From assembly GCF_051401765.1 (NCBI RefSeq), contig NC_135073.1, positions 8,122,001 through 8,186,000 of the forward strand: a stretch of 64,000 bases of DNA, in the 5' to 3' direction. The notes beneath the pieces are model-generated. The model was not told the DNA's origin and made no database searches. It worked only from the letters and a program-made list of their open reading frames with translations. Within the stretch, counting starts at the first letter, position 1; each line of letters begins with the position of its first letter. This DNA is from Calliopsis andreniformis (lineage: Eukaryota > Arthropoda > Insecta > Hymenoptera > Andrenidae). Of this stretch, positions 1 through 12,690 are shown in pieces. Both the position numbers and the translations under genes were made by a program.

Positions 1-1400
1 CCCCAATGAAAAGCGTACACACACTAAATCAGTTCTTTAACACGAAACGTAGCAGGGTGCTTAGTCTTATCACTAGAATCGATTGCCTTCGGACATGAGC
101 AATAAAGGTCACGAGGTGGAAAGTGCGAAAGTATGAAACGTATGTCACGAGAGTGAAGACAGTGCCGTGGAAGTCGGCCGAATATCGTGAGCATTGCCAA
201 AGCGTGGCTGGAGTTGCACTGAAAAGCACTCGACCAACTAGCTTAAGGAAGCAAGAACAAATACAATGACAGGTTGTCGTAAAGCGTCCAAGAGTAGTTG
301 ACCGTGTGTCTCGCGCGCGCAGGTGTGCGGGACAGTAACATCAAACTGGATCGACACCCACATGATAGCGTCCTTCAATGTCTTTTGTACGGTGAAATAG
401 AGTAGAGTAAAAGGTACTTGACAAGTAGCATCTTTGAGAGATTTGAGGATACGTTTTCTGATTATAAAATAGAAGAATATGGGCAATAAATGCTTTTGCA
501 TTGGGGTGATAATTTGTTTGTGATCTGGGATATGTTTTGAGAATTGAGAATCATTATTTGAAGAGTAATGGTAGTGGTTTAAATCCAATTGTAATTTTTA
601 TATAGGCTAAATTTATGTTAGCCAGTAATTCTATTATGTGTTCGATGTTTCATTATTTTTGATTTCAAATATTTTTTATTTTTTAATTGAAAATGATAAA
701 ATACTATAACTATAAAGGCTAAGTATACATGTATATGTTTTAGTAATTATTTTGCAATTATGATAATCGTCTGTAAGTCATAACTGTAGATATAGAATGT
801 AATTTTAACATTCGTAGTTTATAAAAGTGAGCGCTTTTTTGTGAAAGAACAGAAGCCACACTCCGAGTTGTACTTTATCACTAGCGTTCAGGCGGTTATC
901 AGCAGCTGCTTGCATATTTAGAACATGGTTCGAAGATATCTAGCTAAGGCTATTAACATTTAAAACAATCTCTCGTTATTTACGTAAACTTATAAAATTG
1001 AGTCACAACAAAAATTATAACATTTGTACTAAATTATTATTATATTTCTTTTAAACTAATAGGTATATTTGTCCACATTTTTTTTAGAAGCAAGTACTCA
1101 ATATTACATAAAAGCACTAACATTATATTACAAATTCGCTATTTTACTCAAAAACTTATATTCGTGTGAATATCGGCATATTTACCAGGAACAAATGTTC
1201 AATATTTATTACCTTGTTCAATTCACCCCCTAATATAATCCCTCACCGATTTTGTATGTAACCACTACTATCAAAATTATTCCTCCAAACGAACTAATAA
1301 TACAGTCTCATTTCACAAAAAAAAATAACTCCAACTTCAAACAATATACCATCATTGAAATAACAGTATACCGCTATATAAAAATAAAAATGTTATTTCA
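1..1400. other. AT-rich non-coding stretch
   Basis: The first 340 bases are of mixed composition with a short CG/CA-rich run near 310-330. The rest is AT-rich with frequent A and T homopolymers and stop codons in all frames. A 116-codon open frame on the minus strand (588-238) has no ATG near its start and matches no family I know, so I do not call it a gene. No RNA gene, repeat array or convincing splice pair was seen. Confidence 0.6.
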
Positions 1401-1413
1401 GTAATGCTTACAT

Positions 1414-1860
1414 ATTTCAAACCGATCGTAACAAATCGCTCCGAACTCGTAACTTGTGATTATGGTAGGTTTTTGAAAAGAGAATAAGCAAAGCGCATGG
1501 TAAAGTAGATGATTTAAGTAGATTGGGGAAGACTCGCAGTGACAGGCGTAGTGGTATTGTATCGCTTAGCGATTCGCGTACCGAGGAACCGGCTGGCTCG
1601 GTTATGTCGCGTCGCGAACGGGCAGACGACAATGGACGCGCGACAGGAAGGCGGCCGTATCAAATGCTTAACAGTCGACACAATGCCACGTACACACGTG
1701 TGCAGCTGCGCTCGCGAACGTGAGCCCGACCAACCTGCGGCACACGTTGTCATTTCCGTCGCGAAACATTTGACCACGCTACAACGCTAATATCGCGAGC
1801 GTGCCGAGGGTGAGACTTGAATATTTAATTCACAGTATTGTCAGAACCACCTGCTGCGCG
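1414..1860. promoter_or_regulatory. CpG-rich island with paired E-boxes
   Basis: A compact CpG-rich patch lies between AT-rich flanks. Open frames of 66-87 codons overlap in several frames on both strands, as expected from low stop-codon density rather than a real gene. It carries a CACGTG E-box (1695-1700) and a CAGCTG E-box (1703-1708) two bases apart. A good plus-strand splice donor (CGAGG/GTGAGA, exon end 1809) follows. It could be an enhancer or a non-coding first exon of a plus-strand transcript. No protein is recognised. Confidence 0.35.
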
Positions 1861-4800
1861 ACTATTTCTTTCGTTCAGTCGAAGCAATTAATCTTGACAT
1901 TTCTTTGTGGAATCGGTTGGGACGCGAACGAAGCAGTTTTGAAGATATTGTGGTGGGGAAGGTTGTGATAAGTTTTTGATAATAACTCTTGTAACTATTT
2001 TGAACGTTTGCTTCAAAAGAGACGCAACTCAGGGAACGTGGTTTAGAAACTACGACCATAAGGCAGTTTAATATAAAATATATTTTGGTAAACATACTAT
2101 TTTGAGTTGTGTCACTTTTAAAATAAGTGTGTAATATACAATAAGTTCAGATTTGGTACGTGAATTTGGTATAGGAATGTCTTTTCTTTGTTTTATTCAG
2201 AAGCAGGAGGTATATGTCTTTTAGTTAGATATTTTAGTTTGATTAGTTTATATTCTAGATACATTTCAAATTTTTATTAAAATTTGTTGGAGTCAATCTG
2301 TTTTCTAATTATTGTCAGTACTTCGGTACCTATCTATTGATTGGTATGTCTATTGTGAATGCAGTAGAATAAACCATTCACCAACAGACAATCGGCGCTA
2401 GAGAATATTTTCAAAACGAAATAAGTACATTTATGTGTAATGACTTTTGAACTACATATTTGCATTTCTACTTCAGAAGTTATGCGTTGAACATGTAAAA
2501 TAAAAAATGAAAACAAAGTTTCTATTGTTGATAAAAAAAATTATGTAAGTACAATTCTATTAAAAAAATTATTTCTGTCTTTTTTACGATTATATTAAAA
2601 TCTTTAAGAACTTCTCATTAATATTGTACAGAATTCATAGAAACTTCAAGCCCTTTCATATTCTAAAAGTCAAAAAAGATAAAAAAGATAGTATTATTTC
2701 CCTCAAATGCATTTATCGTAAAATAATGTTTAATTACGTAAGTCTACAAAACTAACGAGAACTTTTTTATTACAATAAACCTTATAATTTTATAATAAAA
2801 TTTACAACCCAAATTACTTCAGTTTGTTCTAACACTTTTTTCACAGATAAAATGAAAGAAAATGATATTACAGTATTCAATCACACTCTCAAAAGTTAAA
2901 ATTCATCTGTAGAAACATCTGAACTGCTAATTAACTCTTTTGAAAATTAAACCCTACACACAACCCAAAATTAAAGTCAAATATTTAACTCTTTGGATTT
3001 TCCGAATCATTCACTTCAAATAAACTCCTGTCTGCGTTAGACACAGTCGGACGACTATAATTAATCTTGCGCTTTACTTTTGCTACTGCACCTGGCACAG
3101 ATGAAATGTTACACGAGTACGGTGAATTCAGAGATAAGTACGATTCAATGATAGTGTCTAATAGAGGTATATTTGTTCATAATGGTACCCCTACCAACAT
3201 CAGATAATAATTTCGAAAGCTAAACTTTGTCTAAGACAGAAACTTAATCTAGACACGCAGAACTGTACACTCTACATGATTGCTGCATAAATTAAGCTAA
3301 AAATTTTGATTTGGTTACATAAACGGTTTCCTCGAGAGATCCTTCCCCTTCACGGTTGCAATTTAATGTCATAAGCAAATTATTTGGCCCAGAAGCTTCC
3401 TGGGCACGTTTATATGGAATGCAGCTCTAAATCGTGGTAGGTATGTTTGCAAAACCAAGCTTGTAGCGTGGCTGAGCATTTCGCAATTGTATAACAATGT
3501 TTCTACCTTGCTCTGGACCATTTAGTGTAAACCTGGCATGCTTCGTTCATGGACGTCCCTGTAATCTTCAAATAGCGACAATATCATCTCCATTTTCAAT
3601 TAATCTTTTAACGATCTCGGGAAATATTCCGTCGTATGGGTTTATCTAATTTCTCATGGCCACTGTACGAGGCGACGTATTCTCACCAACGACTTTTCAA
3701 AAAAGTTCACCAAGAGTACATCCAGAAGTTTGAGGAATAAATTTAACTTCCTTAATGGAATTCCAATTCATTTGCATAATTCGTTATTTTATCCGCCCGT
3801 TCCCCTCCTACTTGCTCCTTATCGAACAGATTTGGAACAGTGCTCCTTTTTTTCCGCGAACCGATACCCCGAGATTTACGTTTTTAGCACGTTGCGAGTG
3901 GGCAGCAAATCTTATTAAATCTTCAGCCCGTGAAATATTATTAACCATTTAACTTCTGCTCGATTTGGTCCACTAGTTCAGCTGACTTATATGGGTTCTG
4001 CATTTATTAGTACCTAGTTAGACTCCAAATGGCTGTAATTAACCTTTCTGCTGATAGTTACCGCGGCAATGATTTCTGTCTAATTGGATTTCTATTTTAT
4101 TTTGTTTACAGTTTACAGTTTATATTTAATGATACAAAGCTGGGAACCGTTTATTGATTTCTTTTTGATATACGAACAATTGGACCGAGATGCATTATAT
4201 TGTAAATTTCAGTATTAATTGCATATAAATTATGCATGGATTAAGGCAATAAACAAATAAATAAATGCATGTATTTCATTCAGATGTTTGTATACTTAAG
4301 TGTGTTTAACGTTTGAATGTAATACAAGTTATTATTCCAATTTGTTCAGTTTAATGCATCTATAGTCTCTATTTTTGTACAATTTATACATATTTATACA
4401 TTTTAATTTTGATGTAAATAAATTAACGTGTCAGTATTTTCTCACTGTAATCAACATCTTTTTCAGTGAGTATGTTTTCATCTTCAGGAAAAATTTGTTT
4501 ACTACATGTTCATGGAAAATATTTAAAACATATTTATTCAGCCTTGATATAAGAAAGTTGCACTGATTCAAGTTTAACTATTTTGAGAAATTAACAAAAT
4601 ATAATGTTCATTATAATACTTTTCACGTAATTAATTGAAAATAGTATAAATTATATTACGTAATATATCAGTTTTCAAACGTTATAAAAAGATGTTCAAA
4701 CATTAAAATACGTATGTCTTCTTCATAAAATATTAGGACACGGATTCGCTTAAACACTTTCAGTCCTGAATTCACATCACTCAAACATTATCAAAAACTA

Positions 4801-7800
4801 TAATTAACCACACAAGCTTTCGAAAGTTCTCCAGCCGATACACATTCGAAAAGACAAACACTAAAGTGCAGGAAGTGAAGTTTGCTTTAAATTAACTGCC
4901 AATTACGAATTGAAGTATGATTTATAAGCAAATCGTTGGATCGTTATTCAACACGCGATTTCGACTTTACCACACCATTTTTCACACGATTGTTAGTAGG
5001 CCGCTCGAGTGCAAACAGAAAGAGTAATTAACAACACACACGTAATTAAATGCTTCCGACATTTTCCGATGGAAAAAAAATCGTACTATATTCCGCGATT
5101 CAACCACATCAGCGCAAATTAAACATTCAACTGTAGTTCGCGGTCTGTTTAAAGTATTAGCATTAGGACATGCTCTAATGATTCCATGACAATAACGACA
5201 GATGCAAATTCTGTTGCGTGTACATGATTATCTATCACTCTCTGTTAATACGTGCGCTGATTGTTTCAAAACCATCTGTGATTTCAATTGCTGGCATGAT
5301 ATTCACGTCAAGCGTGAAAATGTTATAGAAAATGATCTACCTATTGTGAAGAAATTATTATGTTTAAAAGAGAAGCTGAGTCCATAATGGATAACGATGA
5401 CAAAAGATGGTACAAAATGCAGTGAACAATGGATTGTCTTCTACTTAATACTACTTCATGAATTTATTTTTGATTTTTTTTTTATCCTAATACACATATA
5501 GCTTACTTTAGAATTCACCTATTTCGACTTTCTTTTTTCTTCTTTTCTTTTCTAAAGACCTTATTAAGCTTTCTATTTATTTAATGGGATCGTATGAATG
5601 ATGACTTACTACCATTGTATAAATGTATGCGTCCGTGTGAGTAGAATTATCACCAACGCAGTAAAGAATAGTTGCAACAATAGAAGATAACAATCATCAT
5701 AGAGACACTAGACGTGAAGGGACAATTATGAAAGCATAATCTGATAACGAATGGAAGTAATGATTCGTTAGTATTCTTGATAAAAGGAGGGTCAAAAACA
5801 AAAGGTGTTGAAGAATTAACTCTTGGTGAAGAAATGAAGATAAAAATGTATGAACACTAAAAATAAACCAACAAAATCTAATTACTATCATTTAAATGTA
5901 TACATAAGATCCATATATAATATACACATTACACATATATTGACACATGTTTCTTTTTACTAATTTTGTCTTCTTCTAATAATGCACAACACATATGAAA
6001 AGAAGTGTTATTGTTGAAAATAGGGATTCAAACAAAACATGCGTGCAAGAAGATACACGCATTACAATTGTGTATACACGCGTTTGTATTCCTGTGGGGG
6101 TAAGTACACTTAAGGGTAGCTAGTACACAATGACAGCAGAGTTCAACGAGCGTGCATAGCGAACATGCTCGGTGGCTTTTTCAAATAAGAATCCCTTGTG
6201 GACCAGGTTAACAATCGCCAATTGTTTAGCAGAAAAAACAGCACAACCGGTTTTATACAGCAACTCATGCACGTGTAAACCGACCTAATGTTTACCATGT
6301 CGATTACCGCTGAAAGCGAGTTGAACACGTACACCTTCCTGCTCCTCTACCGCGGAAAAGTTAATGGTTCAAGCTAACAGAGAACATGTTGTCGATTATG
6401 AGTTTACCAGAATTGATCTCAATATGCATAAGTGCTTTTGAATACAACGTTTTGAACAGCATATAGAAATAGTTCGAGAAAATTGCAGCAAGATTTAAGA
6501 CTAGAAAATTAACAAAATATGTGAAATGATTAAGACTAGGATATTAGCTAACCCATGATGTATTTCGAATAGTGATGATTCTATGTAAAAGAAAATAATT
6601 GGAAACATAGCGTACAATAATTTTTTTTAACGAAACTTTGTGTTAAGAAAAATAACACAATATTTCCGCTTGCAGGGAAACTTGGTCTTATTTAATACTA
6701 TTTGTTTACCTTGAAAATGTTCTGTAAATACCGACATTTTAGTTATCAATAGTTATATAATTCAAATTTACATTTAAGCTCTTTTTCTCTAATTAAAACA
6801 TCAACTTGCGCTTTTATCCAGAAGCAATGAATACTGAAACATCAACGATTGGAACGATAACGATTTCGCGACCAACATTTCTGTCCAAGTCATTTCTGTC
6901 ATCGAAATTTCGAAAATAAAAAACGCTAACGGTGACGCGAGAAAATTTTCAAGTATTGCGGTATAACTGTTATGCGCGAAGGGAAATTACAATCCGAATA
7001 TCTAATTTTCGATGTCAAAATATTTTACGCGGTCATCAGAGGATTAATTGAAAATGGAAATGACGCTAGCGCCGCGGCGCAATTGCAAGGGTCGTGGATA
7101 GTCGCAACGTAGTAGGTGTAAATGCATGAAAAAGCAAACGAGAGTAATAGCCATTGCATCGCGAAACAACCGGTCACATTGCACTTTCCCATACATTCGC
7201 TAATTAGTTTATATGTCATATTATTATTTGAAAGCCCCACGGTGAACGTTTCCCGCCAGTCTAGATGAATAAACACATGTCATGCCTGTTTCATATGACG
7301 ATACGACTCGTATCGTTATTGCGCATTTTACGAGCAAGAATATGTAGTGTGATAAACGTTAATGCAATTTTATAAAAAATGAAATTATAAGAATACGAAG
7401 AAATGTTTTGAAAACTTCTAGATTCAAATAGACAAAAATAGCAGAAAATTTGGAAGACATTCACATTTTAGATAGTTATAAACATTTATAAAATAGTCAA
7501 ATGTCAAGAAAATTGTTGAATAATAGGTTAATGTAAATGGAAATTGTATAAAATTCGAGAAAATAATTGAGTACATATAAAACATACAATCTACATATAC
7601 ACCATACATTGAATATCTATTAAATAACAATTAATGTAAATGGAGAAATTAGAAACCTAGTGAAAGGTTATACATGAAATATTAACCAAAAATTAATATC
7701 AATAGACACACCATTAATTTGATGAAAAAAGACACATAAAGGATAAAACACAAATTACACATGGGGAGACGAAGGTGGTAATATGGAACATTAGTTGTAA

Positions 7801-9330
7801 ATTGGAAGCTCACAATGAAAATAATTCACTGTTATGTGTTGCACAGCAGTTCAAAAGACTTCTATAATATTTTACATATTATTTATTTTTAGTTGTTGCT
7901 TCTGATGTTTTATATGAAATATGAAATATTATACGTAATATGAGACTAAGAGTTTTATAAATAAGGGTAGATTTAAAAATTAAATATTCTTCCTCTTGTT
8001 TTCAGTCTTTAAATATAAGAGAGGAATAAATGAGAATGCAATTAAGCCAATCTTTAAGGTAATTAGTTTAGGTACTACTGTTGACAAAATCACCTATAAG
8101 CATAAAAATTGATTCCATAATTACCACTTTCGCTCCATAAAACATTCATTTAAACATATTTTAAGTATCTTATTTCCTAAACTAATTTAATATATTGGTT
8201 GCTCTATTTTCAAAATTATGTGTCAAACACATACTGACAGAAATTTTACGTAAGTTCAGTTTAATCCATTGTTTTTATAGCTTTTCATCAACAATTTAGC
8301 AGTGTACAGTTTTTAGTGCTCGTTTCTATAGATAAGCCAGAAAATATTAAAATTTTAATGAAAAACTAAACACATAGGAAAATAACTAAAAGATAAAAAA
8401 TATTTTCTCAGAACCTTCAAACTCAATTTTAAAATTCGTTTCAGTGATATGGCTCCTTAGATGCACACGCGAGTTAATTTAATAAAGATTTATGAATTTC
8501 GTTGAAAAAAATATTTCAAAGGTAAACTTACAATATATGTATAGTTTCACATTGTGAAATTTAAATTTAAATTTTTCACGAGAGAAAAATAGAAGTTAAT
8601 CGCAGATATTACTTTTATAAAGGCCTTGAATTTGTTTCTTAGTATCCTTGCCGAGGATTTAAACTGTGCGACTCATTTACATGGTCCACAGAGAAGGCCG
8701 ACTATAAAACAATCTTTAATATCCACTATCCTGAGCCGGTATCAGTTCAGCATCTCTAAACTTTTAGAATCGCTTCCGTTATGGTGCACTTAATTGCCGA
8801 ATCATTGTTGAGAAGACTATGAAACTATGGATTAACGAGCCTGAGTACGAGCGTTTATTTGCAGCCGGACGGAAAGTATAACGTTATTGTCGAACTTCGT
8901 TATAGTATTATATGTTTCGTATTTATACTCATTCATGGATAATTAGACAATTGTTCCAATGACAAAACCATGAATTGAATTCATAATTAACTTACTTCTT
9001 ATTTCGATTCATTCTATTGCATTTTATATAGAATTATTGTTAAAACAATGAACAATTCAATACAACTTGTTAATAACAGAGTTGAGCGTTATTTGAATAA
9101 ATTCGTTGTTGAATAATATTTGAATAGAATTATGAATAAAATGTCATGAATAGTAAATAATCTTGTAACAATTCGTGGTTATGTCTATTATTAATACGAG
9201 TTCCGAACAGTAAGTATACAAAAAGGAACAAATTTCAAAATAATTTCAGTCGAAAAATGCAATTACGTTACTTTTGTATTGAAAAGTATTATACGATGTT
9301 AAAAGTATAATTTAAATTCTAACTCTTTCG
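1861..9330. other. Long AT-rich stretch without recognisable genes
   Basis: About 7.5 kb of AT-rich sequence with only short open frames (mostly under 85 codons). One nested palindrome sits at 3387-3405 (GCCCAG and CTGGGC arms around GAAGCTTC). Two isolated splice-donor-like sites are present, for example GGGG/GTAAGT on the plus strand near 6100, but none pairs with an acceptor and an open frame. The block at 5980-6360 is slightly GC-richer. I see no transposon ends, RNA genes or coding exons. Confidence 0.6.
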
Positions 9331-9438
9331 CGCGAACAAGCCAACCCTGTCTTCGCGCATGCGCATAGACAAAAACGCATAGCGTACTCAGAAGAACCAT
9401 TACCCTCAATAATCTGCAGATTTACCACATAGAATTGT

Positions 9439-9465
9439 TAGAATATGTTCATCGAACATATTCTA
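9439..9465. repeat. Perfect 12-bp inverted repeat with 3-nt loop
   Basis: Arms 9439-9450 and 9454-9465 are exact reverse complements separated by ATC. The length and tight loop are more than I would expect by chance in a window of this size, though AT bias raises the odds. It lies between two NRF1-like sites. It could be a dimeric protein-binding site or a small hairpin; it is too short for a microRNA precursor. Confidence 0.7.
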
Positions 9466-9990
9466 GCAAGTAATTACTTCATTTAGTATTTAATAAATGC
9501 TATAGTAGCTTCTCTTAACTTAAAGAGAATATATCGGAATATTAAATTCTTAAACTGTTCTTCACTTATTTCATACTTTCAGTTATACTATCTCTCTATT
9601 AAATACATATAACAGATTCTAGTAATACGAGATTGTTCAATTGTAATGATACACTTTCATTTTATACAAGAATTAAGTAATTATCACTCACCAACTTGAA
9701 GCGTTACTCGTAAACGAAGATCTCTTTTATGGCGTTAGTCAGTGCGACGATAACCCAAGAAATCAAACGCTCTCGTTGAAGCACCAAAGGTAATTGATTC
9801 AAAACAAGCTAGCTAGGATGAATAATAACCTTTAGGTTAAAAGTTTTATAACTAAATCTGTCTAAATATCAGTTTTAATACTTACAAGGGGATAATTCAT
9901 CGAAGAAGCGCGAGTTCGTGCGTCCTGCCTCAACGCGTACAGCACAATGAATGCGCATGCGCGCCACCGCATGGCGTCTCTAGCGCATGC

Positions 9991-10017
9991 GGGCCCCTGT
10001 GCTAATTACACAGGCCC
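9991..10017. repeat. GC-rich inverted repeat beside a TATA-like box
   Basis: GGGCCCCTGTG (9991-10001) pairs with CACAGGCCC (10009-10017) with a two-base bulge. The loop contains TAATTA, a typical homeodomain core. A TATATAAA sequence begins six bases downstream. The structure is visible in the sequence; its function is unknown. Confidence 0.5.
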
Positions 10018-10210
10018 TCGTGTATATAAAAATGAAGCAATCATAGTGCTAAAGTATATATATTTAACCAAAATTCTATAGTTATGGTATGAATAAAATA
10101 TTAAGCAGTCTAATACTATCAAGACTACATGCATGACATGAATATGTATATCTTATTATGTAATAATTTTGTTGAAGAAGCTGTTTGAAAATCTGCGCAT
10201 GCGTAAAGTT

Positions 10211-11170
10211 TGAAAATTCTGCGAAATTTAAACAATATAACATGTACAGAAGTGTGGAAGAATGAAAATTTCAGAGTTATTTAGAAACATGAAGCAAATT
10301 CCTTTGTAAGGAATACTTTACTTACAACAACTTTCTCTTTAAGCTGTGAAAAGAGTATTGTAGGGTAGATACAGTATTATGAGTTAATTATTTCGTTAAT
10401 TGAAAGATGAATTCTGAGGAATATCCAAACTAGACAATTGAGGTGGTATGTGACAGTTGTAAAGTAATTACTTATTCTATGAATTATTAAAATTTTCAGT
10501 GCCAGTTTTAGAAATATATTATGGTCTGAATATTGTTTCGAGGATCCAGGAGTGGACATGTGTAGCATATGTAGTAACTAGAACGCAATCATGTATTAAC
10601 ATTTGTATCAAAACCTCAGACACGATTATTCCAAGCCAATGGATCCAGTTACTATACGTGTACCCTTCCAGTTTACTATACGTGTACAAAAACATCCTAA
10701 ATATCTATATATACGTACTAAATATATAAATACACTTACCTCATATCATTATAATCGATACTTTGGTATCAGGGGTAATTTAAATTAGTATTTTAAAGCT
10801 TCTGACTATTTATAACGAGCATGTAATTCGTATTTTTCAATGCTTCCTAAAACATCAATACCATGCAGTTTTTGAAAAACGTGAATATTAATTTCTATAA
10901 GGAAACAGATAAATAAATATTGAAGAGTTTTTGAAATAAACATTTTATTTTTAATAATCATCGGTTTTAACGTTCTGCAACCATTTAATGTTAACAATGA
11001 GTTTAAAATTGCAAATAAATATAACTTGCACGTGAATGTAAATTTTTATTGCAAGAAAAATTGCCCAGACTTGTCGATACTTTTATCATATGCATAAATA
11101 ATTATGAGAATGATTTAATTTAAAAATTGACCAAACTGAATTGAAATTGTGCTTTTACATAAGCACAAAG
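10211..11170. other. AT-rich stretch with no gene seen
   Basis: Mostly AT-rich, with short open frames only. A strong minus-strand donor (ATGAG/GTAAGTG) lies near 10737, but no convincing acceptor or open exon is attached. A short tandem repeat at 10645-10687 is listed separately. Confidence 0.5.
10645..10687. repeat. Two-copy 23-24 bp tandem repeat
   Basis: The unit CCAGTT(T)ACTATACGTGTAC occurs at 10645-10663 and again at 10668-10687, separated by a few bases. The copies differ by one inserted T, so this looks like a recent short tandem duplication. No function is evident. Confidence 0.75.
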
Positions 11171-11209
11171 AAGTAAAATCATGTCAATAAAGATACGGAA
11201 ATATGGCTC

Positions 11210-11880
11210 GCATTAAGAGATGATGAATTGATCACTGGTGACGAAATCATCGTTCCATTTGTGAAATCTTTCGAAACTTTTGCATCGCGATACAGGCGTA
11301 TTAATGTTCTACGTAGTCGTTCAGATGCATTCTCCATTGTTCGCGTTACAATTCTCACGAGCATGAAGTCTCGCGTGTATTTCCTCGAGAAACTTCATCC
11401 CCAGACTTTCGCGCGACCACGTATCCACTACTCACCACCTACGCGAATACACTCAACAGGTTAGCGCGCCCACACAACTCGCTGCCACGACGACGGTACA
11501 TCCAGCACGATTTGTTTTGTTTCTCTAGCACGGCCTGCGTTTTCTAAAGGTAAGCGAAGCAATTAAATCAGTAACGAAGGACTTGTCCCGCGTGGAGTCA
11601 CAAGAGAGTAGCCCTTCACGGGGAAACTCGTTGCAGCTCCACTTCAGATAAGTACACACTCGTATAGCTACGTTCGCCACGCGAACAATGAATTTCTTCC
11701 GTATCGATGATCGCGCGTTCGCGAAAAATTGCTCTCTAATGCGGCTGGGGGAAAATAAATTCAGTGAAACAGAGAGATGAACGTCGTACGAACTACCACT
11801 AAGTGACTGAACTTTCAAGTGAATCTCAAGATTCGAAGAATTGAATTTGTAGTCAGCCATTTGGATCCTGAGCACTTCTA
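11210..11880. other. GC-richer island with a possible plus-strand exon end
   Basis: A patch of mixed composition stands out from AT-rich flanks. A near-consensus plus-strand donor (AAAG/GTAAGC) ends an exon at 11549. It is preceded by a T-rich acceptor ending in CTCTAG at 11528, which would define a 21-nt microexon (11529-11549). Alternatively the donor ends a longer untranslated first exon. A plus open frame of 78 codons (11228-11464) stops before the donor and is probably not coding. Confidence 0.25.
11525..11860 (-). other. Unassigned 111-codon open frame
   Basis: An open frame starts at ATG 11860-11858 in a good insect initiation context (CAAATGG) and stops at 11525-11527. The product would be small and basic at its C-terminal half. 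It resembles no family I know and has no signal peptide or membrane segment. It overlaps a strong donor on the opposite strand. Frames of this length are expected by chance here, so I treat it as unproven. Confidence 0.12.
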
Positions 11881-12690
11881 AGCTTGAATGCTCTTCTCCA
11901 TTACAGTCTCATTACACCTACTGGCAACTGTGGTTAATTAAATGAACGATATACCCTTAGTTATGCCCTATAAATTGTCTAAGTGTACCTATCATGGGTG
12001 TACAGTAATGTTGTAGGACAATCCTGTCCTTATTTTACTTGCAATCATTTTTTAGCGACCGAAACATGGAACAAAATACGTCTATTACAAGTAATTTTTA
12101 TTATTCAGTTACTTTATTCCGTATTATGCATTTCTGTTTAGAATTAGGGGGACTTTCCTAAAGGATTTAACAGATTGAAGATTTTAAAATATTCAAATAT
12201 TCAATTGCTCAACTACGCAAGTTTACAAATTTTTAAATTTTAAAAGCTTTAAAGTTTAAAATTTTGAAATACTCGAATATTAAAGCGTTAAAATATTCAA
12301 ATTTTCAAATTTTTAATGAAATACGGCATATGAAGGAACAGTGTTTTCACTATCACGTAAACAAGTTATATGTTCCTCAACGAAAGTACTGATGTCTTCA
12401 GCTTTAGGAGTACTACAAACTGGCAAAGGTTCCCTAAAAAGTTAGCATAACGTTCAACTCTACTAACACAAAATGTGATAAACACCAAAGAATTATTTTT
12501 ACATAGAACTATTTGGTTTCAGCTCCATACTGAAGACAAAAGATAATATTGGTGAATTTGACATTCAATCCTCAACAAGATTTGAATATCAGGATTTATC
12601 ACAGCTCACTTTCACAACGATACGTGTAACTCAAACTTGCACAAACAGCTAAAAAGGGTAGTGGTATGAACCCTAATGTCAGATAATGAA
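11881..12690. other. AT-rich stretch with degenerate A/T repeats
   Basis: No gene seen. Positions about 12174-12320 contain many imperfect copies of ATTCAAAT, TTTAAAAT and related words, forming a low-complexity tract similar in style to those near 18370 and 58885. Confidence 0.5.
12174..12320. repeat. Low-complexity A/T repeat tract
   Basis: Imperfect repeats of 8-10 bases built from ATTCAAAT and TTTTAAAA words fill about 150 bases. They contain almost no G. It looks like an old, degraded minisatellite. Confidence 0.5.

Larger units (their letters stand above)
9330..10210. promoter_or_regulatory. Cluster of NRF1-like palindromic sites
   Basis: Four copies of a GCGCATGCG(C) palindrome lie within about 850 bp: 9354-9365, 9952-9965, 9983-9993 and 10194-10205. 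This core matches the known site of NRF1, the family that includes Drosophila erect wing. A GC-rich hairpin follows at 9991-10017, and a TATATAAA box lies at 10023-10030, but no well-placed initiator was found. The motifs are directly visible; a promoter or enhancer role is inferred. No coding sequence is attached on either side. Confidence 0.4.

Noticed and set aside
238..588. 116-codon minus-strand open frame
   Set aside because: No ATG near its start, no recognised domain, and a length expected by chance in AT-rich sequence of this size.
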